DNA of 64,000 bases from Candidatus Leucobacter sulfamidivorax. Its GTDB lineage: Bacteria; Actinomycetota; Actinomycetes; Actinomycetales; Microbacteriaceae. The notes under the pieces are model-generated. The model was not told where the DNA came from, searched no databases, and saw only the letters and a list, made by a program, of their open reading frames with translations. The position numbers and the translations under genes are program-made. This document shows positions 6,958-14,498 of the stretch, piece by piece (the stretch's first letter is position 1; each line of letters begins with the position of its first letter). The stretch spans positions 248,001 to 312,000 of the forward strand of contig QZLF01000004.1 of NCBI GenBank assembly GCA_016771945.1. Direction: 5' to 3'.

Positions 6958-7644
6958 TTAGAAGAGCGTCGCCTCGGCTGCCGGCTTCTCCTCGGGCTCG
7001 GCCGGCGGCTCGACGACCGTCATCGCGCGCGAGATCTCCTCGGAGACGAGCTGCGCCCGTTCGACGAGCTCGGCGTCTCCGGGCCGGTCGGGGTCGAGCC
7101 ATTCGTCGTGCAGCTCGCGCGGCAGGACGAGCGGCATCCGGGACTCTCCCCGGGACGAGACCACGGTCGACGCCTCGCCGACGCCGTGCCGGGTCACCAT
7201 CGAGTAGCTCAGACCCTCGCCGCCGTCGTCGGCCGCGCGCGGCGCGACGATCGCCGCGATCCCGAACAGCTGCCCGTCAGGCAGTGCCCACCGCTTCCCG
7301 CCCTCGGAGTACCAGTCGGCCGGGATGAGCGCACGGTGTTGGAACGGCTTCCTCCACTTCGAGACCAGCGCGTCGTCGCGGGAGTTGAACGCGGAGAACT
7401 TGGCCGGCTCGCCGCCTACGTGCAGCCACCACCAGGCGAGCTCGAGCGAGCGAGCGCCGCCGCCTTCGCCGAGGATGATCGGGTTGAGGTTCACGCCGCG
7501 CTTCTGCCGCCGGGTGGTGTTCGCCTTGCCGAGCCACTGCCGAGCCCACTCCTCGAGCAGCACCCGATTGCCCTGCTCGCTCATCGGCTCGAGGTCGAGC
7601 GGCAGCGGCCCGCGGCCGCCCCCGAGTCCATACCCTGCACACAT
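6958..7644 (-). CDS. SRAP-domain protein (SOS response-associated, YedK/HMCES-like)
   Basis: 228 aa. I start it at MCAGYG because SRAP proteins need Cys immediately after the initiator Met; the frame is open upstream but this Cys2 is diagnostic. Other family marks: FSAFNSRDD, the RALIPADWYSEG segment (usual form RCLVPADGFYEW), and SRMPLVLP near the C-terminus. Characterised SRAP proteins form a covalent link to abasic sites in single-stranded DNA and shield them. The residue two before the RMP arginine is Glu, where the canonical enzyme has His. A LexA-like box lies 45 bases upstream, so SOS induction is likely. Confidence 0.8.
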   Translation of the reverse strand: MCAGYGLGGGRGPLPLDLEPMSEQGNRVLLEEWARQWLGKANTTRRQKRGVNLNPIILGEGGGARSLELAWWWLHVGGEPAKFSAFNSRDDALVSKWRKPFQHRALIPADWYSEGGKRWALPDGQLFGIAAIVAPRAADDGGEGLSYSMVTRHGVGEASTVVSSRGESRMPLVLPRELHDEWLDPDRPGDAELVERAQLVSEEISRAMTVVEPPAEPEEKPAAEATLF

Positions 7645-7688
7645 GCCGCCAGCGTACTCATTTGCGCCCCGAGCTGCGAGGCCTATAC

Positions 7689-7704
7689 TCGAACATACTT
7701 TCGA
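7689..7704. promoter_or_regulatory. LexA (SOS) box between divergent genes
   Basis: TCGAACATACTTTCGA matches the actinobacterial LexA operator TCGAAC-N4-GTTCGA with one mismatch. It lies between the SRAP gene (minus strand) and the gene at 7719 (plus strand), beside a TATACT hexamer at about 7683-7688, so bound LexA would block both promoters. Confidence 0.65.
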
Positions 7705-7718
7705 ATGGAGGCGGGGAG

Positions 7719-7982
7719 ATGGGCGAGCGGGTGGAGGTCTGGTTGGGCGAGCAGGGGCGGCCTGCGCGCCTCGTGCACGGTGGGGCGCGGTGGCGGGTGA
7801 TCGACCGGCCGACACCGCTGACGGAGGAGCCGGACTGGATCCCGCCGGAGATCACGCATCCGCCTGCGCAGCTGGTGGGGTGGCGCTGCACCGTGCGCCG
7901 GGAGATCGACCGTGAGGTGATCGTGGTCGACCTCCGCACCGGGGACGACGGCTGGGTCGTCGCACGCACCTACGAGGGCTGA
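7719..7982 (+). CDS. DUF6504-like small protein, SOS-linked
   Basis: 87 aa. The ATG is preceded by GGAGGCGGGGAG. The sequence VEVWLGEQGRPARLVHGGARWRV, with a later WRCTVRREIDREVIVVDLR, resembles DUF6504-type proteins. From memory, these often occur near Y-family polymerase/ImuAB mutasome genes in actinobacteria. It probably responds to DNA damage through the LexA box 15 bases upstream. It is divergent from the SRAP gene and followed 4 bases later by another small gene. The assignment is by pattern only. Confidence 0.45.
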   Translation: MGERVEVWLGEQGRPARLVHGGARWRVIDRPTPLTEEPDWIPPEITHPPAQLVGWRCTVRREIDREVIVVDLRTGDDGWVVARTYEG

Positions 7983-7986
7983 GCTC

Positions 7987-8346
7987 GTGGGCGGTCGACG
8001 GAAAGACGGCTCGACGCCGCCGAGCGTGCTGCGGGACGAGGAGCGCATGATGGAGGCGTGGCATCGGCGCCCGGAGCCGATCTCGCTGTCGGCGGCGGAG
8101 GTGCGAGCGACGGGCTATCCTCACGAGGGTGACGGCACTCGGGTGCGGGTGCTCATGCCGCATCTGGTCTCGTACACGGAGCACATCGAGCTCGAGGGCG
8201 TGGTCGAGGGATGGACGCCGCGCGCGGTGCGCGTGCGAGCGACGCATCCGGACGGACGCACGGTCACGGCCTGGGTTTGGGCGAGCGCCGTGAAGCGGCT
8301 CGACAAACCACCTTCGGAGCCGACCTCCGGGCGGCCAAGGAGATGA
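7987..8346 (+). CDS. Hypothetical phage protein
   Basis: 119 aa from GTG at 7987, following the previous gene by 4 bases. Central part MMEAWHRRPEPISLSAAEVR, then a beta-rich region (EGVVEGWTPRAVRVRATHPD) ending ASAVKRLDKPP. No domain is recognised. It probably shares the SOS-controlled transcript of the gene before it. It is the last plus-strand gene before the tRNA and integrase, which are on the other strand. Confidence 0.45.
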   Translation: MGGRRKDGSTPPSVLRDEERMMEAWHRRPEPISLSAAEVRATGYPHEGDGTRVRVLMPHLVSYTEHIELEGVVEGWTPRAVRVRATHPDGRTVTAWVWASAVKRLDKPPSEPTSGRPRR

Positions 8347-8354
8347 ATTCGGCG

Positions 8355-8431
8355 TGGCGCCCCCAGCAGGATTCGAACCTGCGACCGCGGGATTAGAAGG
8401 CCCGTGCTCTATCCAGCTGAGCTATGGAGGC
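8355..8431 (-). tRNA. tRNA-Arg (anticodon TCT), phage-borne
   Basis: A complete cloverleaf can be folded: acceptor GCCTCCA/TGGGGGC (one G-U pair), D-loop AGCTCAGCTGGATAGAGC, anticodon loop CTTCTAA (TCT), T-arm GCAGG-TTCGAAT-CCTGC, discriminator G and an encoded CCA. Base 31/39 of the anticodon stem is a C-U mismatch. It reads rare AGA codons. It lies inside the prophage just beyond the integrase stop, and its 3' 43 bases match the attR fragment at 39 positions. Confidence 0.9.
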
Positions 8432-8446
8432 AACACACCGAGGGTA

Positions 8447-9373
8447 CTACGCCGCGAGCCGGCCACCCCCCACAGGGCTCTCGTGAGGGGCCTCGACTGA
8501 GGCGGATGGCGCGGGCGCTCGCCGCCGCCGTGGAGTGCGCTGCGGGACCTCGATGATGGGCAGTAGCTCTTGGCCGGCCGCGATCTGGTCGTGTCGGATG
8601 GCGAGGTAGCGGGGGAGTGTCTGCATGTCGGAGTGGCGGAGACCGGCGGCAATCACGGGTGCGTCCACGCCGGCCTGGCTGAGCTCGGTTGCGTACCAGG
8701 CGCGCAAGTTGTGGGGGCGGTGTCCGAGGATTCCGGCCCGCTTCATAGCCTGGCTGATGACCGTCGTCACTGTCCCGCCGGTGACATGGGTGCCGGGCTT
8801 GTAGGGGGAGGGGAACCAGAACCCGCTGCGAGGGTACTTCTGGGCTTCGGCCCAGATGAGCGGGTGGATCGGGCGCCAGACCTCCTTGCCGCCCTTTCCG
8901 TCGACCGAGAGAATGCGTCGGCGGCGCCAGTCGATCGCCTCGCCGGCGATCGCGGCGATCTCGGAGGCGCGGAATCCTTGGTAGGCGTAGAGCAACACGT
9001 ACATGCGGGTTCGCGAATAGATGCCACTGTTGATGAGCAGCTGGAGGTCCTCGGTCGTGACGGGGTTGGCTTCCTTCTGCGTGACCCGCACCTTGGGCAG
9101 CCGCACGGCGGGGTTGTCGAGTCGATAGCCCTCGTCTTGAACCCAGGTCCAGAAGAGGTGATAGAGGCTCTTGTGGTGGCTGCGGGTCGAGTTCTCGATG
9201 CCGTCGCGGCCGACGTCGAGCAGCAGGTCGTGGCGGGTCATCGTGAGAATACTCTTGCCCGTCCGGCGCAGAACTGCGCGCATCGCGAACGCTTGATTGC
9301 GCAGTGTGCGCGGCCGGTAGCCGGATGCGCGAAGCTCTGCCAGCCAGTGCTCGAGGATGGCGTCGTCGTCCAT
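8447..9373 (-). CDS. Tyrosine-family phage integrase
   Basis: 308 aa from the ATG at 9373, which has GGAG six bases upstream; an upstream ATG at 9472 overlapping the preceding gene (ATGA) would add 33 residues. Residues 1-100 are the core-binding domain. Catalytic residues are visible: Arg in YQGFRASEIAAI, Lys in GKGGKEVW, His-Arg in HNLRAWYATEL, His in GLRHSDMQ and Tyr in LPRYLAI. The C-terminal tail is Pro/Arg-rich. The enzyme would recombine phage attP with a host tRNA; the tRNA-derived attR lies about 520 bases upstream of the start. Confidence 0.88.
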   Translation of the reverse strand: MDDDAILEHWLAELRASGYRPRTLRNQAFAMRAVLRRTGKSILTMTRHDLLLDVGRDGIENSTRSHHKSLYHLFWTWVQDEGYRLDNPAVRLPKVRVTQKEANPVTTEDLQLLINSGIYSRTRMYVLLYAYQGFRASEIAAIAGEAIDWRRRRILSVDGKGGKEVWRPIHPLIWAEAQKYPRSGFWFPSPYKPGTHVTGGTVTTVISQAMKRAGILGHRPHNLRAWYATELSQAGVDAPVIAAGLRHSDMQTLPRYLAIRHDQIAAGQELLPIIEVPQRTPRRRRAPAPSASVEAPHESPVGGGRLAA

Positions 9374-9468
9374 TTCATCTCCGTTCTCTTGCACTCCTCG
9401 TTGAGTGAAGTCGGAGACTAGCGAGAGATGCCTTTGCGCGTTTCTCGGTAGGATCGGTGGTTGGGTGC

Positions 9469-9834
9469 TCATCGCTTCGCGAGTTCGAACCAGACCGCGT
9501 CGGCCTGGTCTCGACGGGCACTGTGCCGATCGACGGCGGACCAGTCGCCGCGTTCGAGCGCTCGCCGGGCGGCGAGATCGCAGACGTCGTGGAGAGCGCT
9601 CAGACGCCGCATCCGAAGGTCGCGGGCGTCCTGCGCGCACTCGTAGCAGTCTTCGCCGCTGCATTCTTCGGTGCAGCCGCCGTAGCAGTAGATGCAGGTG
9701 CTGAGGATCCCGTCGAGGTCATGCTCGAGACCATCACCTCCGCAGTATGGGCACCAGTGGTGTCCGACGGGGAGCTCGGTGGGCGGGTCGCCGGCGATGA
9801 ATCGACCGTCGCCGCAGTTGATGAGCGTGCTCAT
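9469..9834 (-). CDS. Cys-rich zinc-binding phage protein
   Basis: 121 aa. The N-terminal half contains WCPYCGG, CIYCYGG, CTEECSGEDCYEC, a pattern like DnaJ-type CxxCxG zinc folds; the C-terminal half is helical and charged (DLAARRALERGDWSAVDRH). The stop overlaps an in-frame upstream start of the integrase by 4 bases, so it is likely co-transcribed with int. It could be a recombination directionality or regulatory factor by position, but there is no direct evidence. Confidence 0.5.
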   Translation of the reverse strand: MSTLINCGDGRFIAGDPPTELPVGHHWCPYCGGDGLEHDLDGILSTCIYCYGGCTEECSGEDCYECAQDARDLRMRRLSALHDVCDLAARRALERGDWSAVDRHSARRDQADAVWFELAKR

Positions 9835-9896
9835 GCTCCCACCGCCTCGAGCTCACGACCGGTGAAGAGATCGATAATCTTGGCGTCTGAACCATC

Positions 9897-9940
9897 CGCC
9901 TTGTAATCCCGATGTCGCAGGTTCGAGTCCTGCTGGGGGC
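9897..9940 (+). other. attR: 3' half of a host tRNA
   Basis: The sequence from the anticodon loop (CTTGTAA) through TCCCG, the T-arm GCAGG-TTCGAGT-CCTGC and acceptor strand TGGGGGC is a tRNA 3' half. The 5' half is absent and the bases before it do not pair with it. Read literally the anticodon is TGT (Thr), but the anticodon could lie at the phage-host junction; the rest is close to tRNA-Arg(TCT). The intact tRNA should lie at the left end of the prophage. Confidence 0.75.
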
Positions 9941-9982
9941 ACTCGAGCGGCGAGCCTCGCGCGCAGCTTTCCCGGAACAGAA

Positions 9983-10411
9983 TCACGCGCGCGTGAGCGA
10001 GTTCACGAGCAGGCTCGTCTGCGTGTCCCGCACCCCGGGCACCGCCCGGATGCGCTCCAGCGCCTCGTCGAACCCCTCCAGCGAGCGAGCGCTGAGGTGC
10101 ACGATGAGATCCCATGCGCCGAGGGTCGAGTGAAGCTGCTCCGCCTCGGGGATGCCGCGCACGGCGCGAATGATGTCCTGGCCCCGGGCGGGATCGCTGG
10201 CGACGAACACGACGCCGCGAATGGCGTCTCGGGCGACCTCGTCGCTGACCTGGATCGTGAACGCCTCAATCACGCCCGTGTCCACCAGGCGATCGATCCG
10301 GGCGTTGACGGTCGAGCGATTCACCCCGAGCTCGCGCGCGAGCACCGCGATCGGGGTGCGGCTGTTGAAGCGCAGCCAGGAGATGAGCTGTCGATCCAGA
10401 TCGTCGATCAT
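9983..10411 (-). CDS. Lrp/AsnC family transcriptional regulator
   Basis: 142 aa. An N-terminal winged helix-turn-helix (DLDRQLISWLRFNSR, then VLARELGVNRSTVNARIDRL) is followed by a RAM-type ligand domain (VVFVASDP, AWDLIVHLSARSLEGFDE). Such proteins form octameric or dimeric DNA-binding complexes that sense amino acids. It is the first chromosomal gene right of the prophage and diverges from an EamA-type exporter. Lrp proteins often control such neighbours, so an amino-acid efflux switch is likely. Confidence 0.88.
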   Translation of the reverse strand: MIDDLDRQLISWLRFNSRTPIAVLARELGVNRSTVNARIDRLVDTGVIEAFTIQVSDEVARDAIRGVVFVASDPARGQDIIRAVRGIPEAEQLHSTLGAWDLIVHLSARSLEGFDEALERIRAVPGVRDTQTSLLVNSLTRA

Positions 10412-10476
10412 GCAGATAGCTTAATTCAGTCCCGCGAAATGCTGAAATGGTCATCACTATTCGGTTCGATTGCCGA

Positions 10477-10506
10477 TTGCACCACCACATTGCCTCTTTC
10501 TAGCGT
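10477..10506 (+). promoter_or_regulatory. Predicted promoter of the EamA exporter
   Basis: TTGCAC at 10477-10482 and TAGCGT at 10501-10506 are 18 bases apart in an AT-richer stretch between the divergent Lrp and exporter genes. The TTG start at 10579 has AAGGA nearby. Confidence 0.35.
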
Positions 10507-10578
10507 GGAGCATGCACGCGGGGACCGGTCGACTCGGGCGCTTCGTGCGGCTCCGTTCGTCATCCTGGAAGGATCCCG

Positions 10579-11501
10579 TTGTCACCTGCCGCGCCCGCCC
10601 CCGACCGCAGGCGGGTGCTCGCCGCTGCGGGGCTGATCCTCGTCGGTTCCGCCGGGATCCAAGCGTCCTCGGCGATCTCCTCGACCCTGTTCTCCTCCTA
10701 CGGCACGGTCGGTGTCAGCGCGCTCCGCAGCGCGATCGCCGCGTCGATACTGCTGCTCGCCATCCGCCCGGCGCTTCGAGGAGCCGGTCCGAGTGGGCGG
10801 GGATCATCGTGTACGGCGCGGCGATGGCCCTGATGAACATCAGCCTGTACGCGGCGATCCAGCGCCTCCCGCTCGGAGTGGCCGTGACCCTCGAGTTCCT
10901 CGGCCCCTGCGCGGTCGCGCTGATGGCTTCGCGCAGGGTGAAGGAAGGCCTCTGCGCGCTCCTGTCGCTGGGCGGCGTGGCGCTCATCTCCGCGGGCCCC
11001 GCCGGATACTTCGACCTGCTCGGATACGCCGCGGGCATCCTCGCCGCGACGTTCTTCGGCGTCTACACGCTGTTCGCCGCCAAGGTCGGCAAGACCGGAA
11101 CCGGCCTCGACGGCCTGGCGCTCTCGGTCGCCGTCAGCGCGATCCTGACCGGTCCGTTCGCCCTCGTCGACATCGGCCGGGTGACCGCGCCGCACTGGGG
11201 GCTCCTCGCCCTCGCGGCGGTCGTCGGCGTCGTGATCCCGTACTCGGTCGACACCCTCGCCGGGCGGATCACCTCGGCCCGCGTCATCGGCACGCTGTTC
11301 GCCATCGACCCGGCCATGGGGGCACTCGTCGGGTTCCTCGTGCTCGGAGAGACCCTCGCGCCGACGGCCCTGATCGGGGTGCTCGTGGTCATGCTCGCCG
11401 GGGCCCTGCTGGTCTGGAGCTCCTCGGGCAGGCCGCTCTCCGCGAGAAACGCGTCGGTCGGGCGCGATTTCCCTACTGCCGGGCGAGGCGCGCACCGATA
11501 G
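10579..11501 (+). pseudogene. EamA-family exporter (RhtA-like), frameshifted
   Basis: A ten-helix drug/metabolite transporter read in two frames. The first frame starts at TTG 10579 and runs through GLILVGSAGIQASSAISSTL to LLLAIRPALRG. The second carries SRSEWAGIIVYGAAMALMN, LPLGVAVTLEFLGPCAVAL and on to the end. Adding one base near 10780 (GAGG to GAGGG) joins them as RG-SRSEW, the expected family sequence. Intact homologues export threonine, homoserine or other amino acids. It pairs with the divergent Lrp gene. Either it is inactive or the base loss is an assembly error. Confidence 0.75.
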
Positions 11502-11557
11502 GATGACATCACGTCGCGGGTGCCGCAGGGGCCCCGCGCCCCTCAGAAGGGATGGCC

Positions 11558-12784
11558 ATGGGCTTCATCAAGGCATTCGCGGGTGCGATCGGCGGCATGT
11601 TCGCCGATCAGTGGGTCGACTACCTCCTGCCGCCGGCAGGGCTCGCCCCGACCGCGGCGATCTTCCCCGCTGTGCCGAAGGGCCAGAACGCGGGCCGCGG
11701 CTCGAACACCAAGGGCTCCGAGAACATCATCTCCGACGGCTCGCTCATCGTCGTGCCCGAGGGCTACGCGCTGATGACGTTCCACAACGGCGAGCTCACC
11801 GGCCTCGTGGCCGAGCCGGGCGGCTACACCTTCACGACGACGGACCCGCAGGCGCAGTCGATCTTCACCGGCGGCGGCTTCCTGGCCTCCACCGTGATGC
11901 AGTCGTGGGAGCGCTTCAAGTTCGGCGGCCAGCCCGGCTCGCAGCACCTCGCCTTCTACGTCAACCTGAAGGAGATCCCGAACAACCGCTTCGGCACGCA
12001 GAGCGAGATCTACTGGGACGACGCCTTCCTCGGCACCCAGGTCGGCGCGATCACGCGCGGCACCTACACGATCCGCATCGCGGATCCGGTGCTCTTCCTC
12101 AAGCAGTTCGTGCCGCTGGCCTACTACAGCGCCGACGCGAGGATCTTCGACTTCACCGACCTCGACAACGACGCGGCCGCCCAGCTCTTCAACGAGGTGG
12201 TCTCGTCGCTCGCCCCGGCCTTCTCGCACTACACGAACGATCCCTCCAAGGGCAATCGCATGGCGAACATCCAGGGCGACTCGCTGGGCTTCGCCCAGTC
12301 GCTCTCGGCGGCCGTGGAGCAGGGCTACCAGTGGGCGAGCCAGCGCGGCCTCGTCATCGTGAGCGTCGCGATCCAGGCGATCGAGTACGACGAGGACACC
12401 CGGGCCCTGCTCAGCGACGTCAAGAAGGCGGACGCGCTCGGCGGTGCGCGCGGCGCCTCGTTCCTGCAGCAGTCCGTCGCCCGCGGCTTCGAGGCCGCCG
12501 GCGAGGGCGGCAGCGGCAACATGGCGATGATGGGCCTGGGCGTCGGCATGACCGGCCAGGCGCTCAACTTCCAGCAGCAGCAGACCCAGGCCGCGCCGCC
12601 TCCCGCGGCCCCGCCCGCCGCGGCACCGGCGGCCGCTGCGGCCGGCGTCGCCGCCGAGGCGGCCCCGGCGCAGGGCGCCGAGGATCCGGTCGCGAAGCTC
12701 GCCCAGTACAAGCAGATGCTGGACCAGGGCCTCATCACCGCCGAGGACTTCGAGTCGGCGAAGAAGAAGATCCTGGGTCTCTGA
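11558..12784 (+). CDS. SPFH-domain protein (YdjI/virion-core-like) with C-terminal SHOCT
   Basis: 408 aa; the second ATG (11558) is chosen because AAGGG is 7 bases upstream of it. The start MGFIKAFAGAIGGMFADQW is characteristic of the Bacillus YdjI family. The SPFH region (about 70-290) includes LIVVPEGYALMTFHNGELTG and YYSADARIFDF. An Ala/Pro/Gln-rich linker precedes a short C-terminal SHOCT-like helix pair (KLAQYKQMLDQGLITAEDF). No signal peptide is present. These proteins assemble at membranes, and Bacillus relatives belong to a stress operon. It forms an operon with the next two genes. Confidence 0.8.
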   Translation: MGFIKAFAGAIGGMFADQWVDYLLPPAGLAPTAAIFPAVPKGQNAGRGSNTKGSENIISDGSLIVVPEGYALMTFHNGELTGLVAEPGGYTFTTTDPQAQSIFTGGGFLASTVMQSWERFKFGGQPGSQHLAFYVNLKEIPNNRFGTQSEIYWDDAFLGTQVGAITRGTYTIRIADPVLFLKQFVPLAYYSADARIFDFTDLDNDAAAQLFNEVVSSLAPAFSHYTNDPSKGNRMANIQGDSLGFAQSLSAAVEQGYQWASQRGLVIVSVAIQAIEYDEDTRALLSDVKKADALGGARGASFLQQSVARGFEAAGEGGSGNMAMMGLGVGMTGQALNFQQQQTQAAPPPAAPPAAAPAAAAAGVAAEAAPAQGAEDPVAKLAQYKQMLDQGLITAEDFESAKKKILGL

Positions 12785-12789
12785 CGAAG

Positions 12790-13947
12790 ATGGCCGATCA
12801 CGTCATCGACACGTCGAACGCGAAGGCCGACGGACTCGACAAGTGCCCGAAGTGCGGGTCGACCGAGATCTCGCTGCGCCCGAGCACCGGCATGCTCGTC
12901 TGCCACTTCTGCCGCCACGAGTGGAGCGAGGCGACGATCGACGAGAAGTTCGGCCTCGACGCCGCGATCGGGGACCTGCAGGGCACGGTGGTGACCTCGG
13001 GCGCCCTGGGCGGATCGGAGTCGACCGATGACGTGCTCACCCTCAAATGCGCTGCTTGCGGCGCGGAGGTCATCGTGAACACCGCCGAGGCGCTGCAGTC
13101 GCGCTGCCACTGGTGCCGCCAGACGCTGTCGGTGAACCAGCAGGTGCACAACGGCGCGGTGCCCGACGGGCTGCTGCCGTTCAGCATCGTCCGGGACGAC
13201 GCGATCGCGCGCATCTCCCACTTCGTGAAGAAGCGCAGCTTCTTCGCGCACCCGAAGTTCGTGAGGGAGTTCGCGCCGAGCGAGGTGGTCGGGGTCTACA
13301 TGCCCTACTTCCTGCTCGACGCGAACACCCACATCGACCTCACCGGCTTCGGGGAGGTGCTCACGCGCAGCTACACGCGCAAGCGGGGCGACGACGAGGT
13401 GCGGCTCTACGACGCCGACGTCTACCAGGTGGCCCGGTCCTTCGACCTGCACATCGACGACGCGGTCATCGAGTCGTCGGGGCAGCGGGCCGACATCGAC
13501 TGGCAGCGCAACACGAACAACATCATCAACTCGATCCAGCCCTTCGACGTGAAGGCCGCGGTGGAGTACAACGCGAACTACCTGCGCGGCTTCACCTCGG
13601 AGAAGCGCGACCTCGACGTCACCGGGCTCTCCGACGAGGCCTACGGGCGGGCGCTGTCGATCGGGCGCGCCCGCGCCGAGAGCAGCATCGGCCGCTACGA
13701 TCGGGGCGTGCGCTGGGAGACCGAGCACCTCGACGTGAAGGGCACGCGCTGGGTGTCGCTGTACCTGCCGGTGTGGCTCTACAGCTACTACGACGGTCGG
13801 CTCACCCACTTCGTGGCGGTGAACGGGCGCACCGGCGAGACCATGGGCAGCGTGCCGCTGCGCTACGGGCGGCTGACCGCGGTCTCCGTGGGGATCGGCG
13901 TGATCGGCACCGTGGTCGGCGGCTTCCTGGCCCTGGTGCTCGGATAG
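12790..13947 (+). CDS. TFIIB-type zinc-ribbon membrane protein (YdjH-like)
   Basis: 385 aa, 5 bases after the SPFH gene. Two N-terminal zinc ribbons (KCPKCGSTE with CHFCRHEW; KCAACGAEV with CHWCRQTL) precede a large domain (LLPFSIVRDDAIARISHFVK, PYFLLDANTHIDLTGFGEV, LYLPVWLYSYYDGRLTHFV). It ends in a hydrophobic helix (VSVGIGVIGTVVGGFLALVL). The combination with an SPFH partner matches YdjH-YdjI pairs. It is probably an SPFH-associated membrane stress factor; the molecular activity is unknown. Confidence 0.75.
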   Translation: MADHVIDTSNAKADGLDKCPKCGSTEISLRPSTGMLVCHFCRHEWSEATIDEKFGLDAAIGDLQGTVVTSGALGGSESTDDVLTLKCAACGAEVIVNTAEALQSRCHWCRQTLSVNQQVHNGAVPDGLLPFSIVRDDAIARISHFVKKRSFFAHPKFVREFAPSEVVGVYMPYFLLDANTHIDLTGFGEVLTRSYTRKRGDDEVRLYDADVYQVARSFDLHIDDAVIESSGQRADIDWQRNTNNIINSIQPFDVKAAVEYNANYLRGFTSEKRDLDVTGLSDEAYGRALSIGRARAESSIGRYDRGVRWETEHLDVKGTRWVSLYLPVWLYSYYDGRLTHFVAVNGRTGETMGSVPLRYGRLTAVSVGIGVIGTVVGGFLALVLG

Positions 13948-13959
13948 ATCGGGGGAGCG

Positions 13960-14373
13960 ATGATCCACGTACTCGAGCCGCTGCTCGCCACGGGCGGGCC
14001 GCTCGCGGCGCAGTCGTATTCGGACTCCGAGGGCGGCAGCTGGCTCCTGTGGCTGCTCGGCCCCGCCGCGGGGGTGCTGTTCTACATCGGGATGTTCCTG
14101 CGCTACCGCAACACGAACAAACGCCATGCCTACGAGCGGGAGACCTCGGCCGAGGTCGTCGACATGCGCGTGTACGACCAGGTCGTGGGGAACGTCACCG
14201 GGGTGCAGCGCACGAGCATCGAGGGCGCCAACGGCACGAGCCCGCGCTCGAGGCTCGGGCGGGGCACGACCGTGACGGTCGCCGCGGCACCCGCGCCGCC
14301 GCTGCCGCCGGAGGCGGGACCGCCGCCCGTGCAGCCGCCGACTCCGCCGCAGCAGCCGCCCGCGCAGGGCTGA
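13960..14373 (+). CDS. Small membrane protein of the SPFH operon
   Basis: 137 aa. One membrane helix (SWLLWLLGPAAGVLFYIGMFL, residues 27-46) is followed by a charged cytosolic segment (YRNTNKRHAYERETSAEVVD) and a Pro/Ala/Gln-rich tail. It starts 12 bases after the zinc-ribbon gene. No family is recognised; its place suggests a third subunit of the SPFH/zinc-ribbon system. Confidence 0.6.
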   Translation: MIHVLEPLLATGGPLAAQSYSDSEGGSWLLWLLGPAAGVLFYIGMFLRYRNTNKRHAYERETSAEVVDMRVYDQVVGNVTGVQRTSIEGANGTSPRSRLGRGTTVTVAAAPAPPLPPEAGPPPVQPPTPPQQPPAQG

Positions 14374-14498
14374 AAGAAGAAGGCCCGGGGAGCACTCGCC
14401 GTTGAGTGGGCCTCAGGCATTGCCCACGCTAGCCCCGTGCGCCTGGGAAGTCGAATCGGGGGAGGCGTCGTGGCCGGATCGTTACCCGGGCGCCTCGA

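Larger units (their letters stand above)
1..9940. mobile_element. Right end of an integrated siphovirus-like prophage
   Basis: Tail genes run on the plus strand, followed by a lysis module, a small SOS-linked module, a tRNA, an integrase and a tRNA-derived attachment site at about 9897-9940. Ordinary chromosomal genes (Lrp regulator, exporter) start straight after that site. The left end, head genes, replication genes and repressor are outside the window. Phage identity rests on gene content and gene order. The right boundary is inferred from the tRNA fragment. Confidence 0.88.

Noticed and set aside
9897-9940. Intact tRNA gene
   Set aside because: Only the 3' half is present; the bases before the anticodon loop do not pair with the 3' stem, and no D-arm or 5' acceptor strand is found.
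9831-10115. Minus-strand frame across attR
   Set aside because: Its middle is the reverse translation of the tRNA fragment and its start lies inside the Lrp gene. Only the last codons are discussed as a possible split gene.
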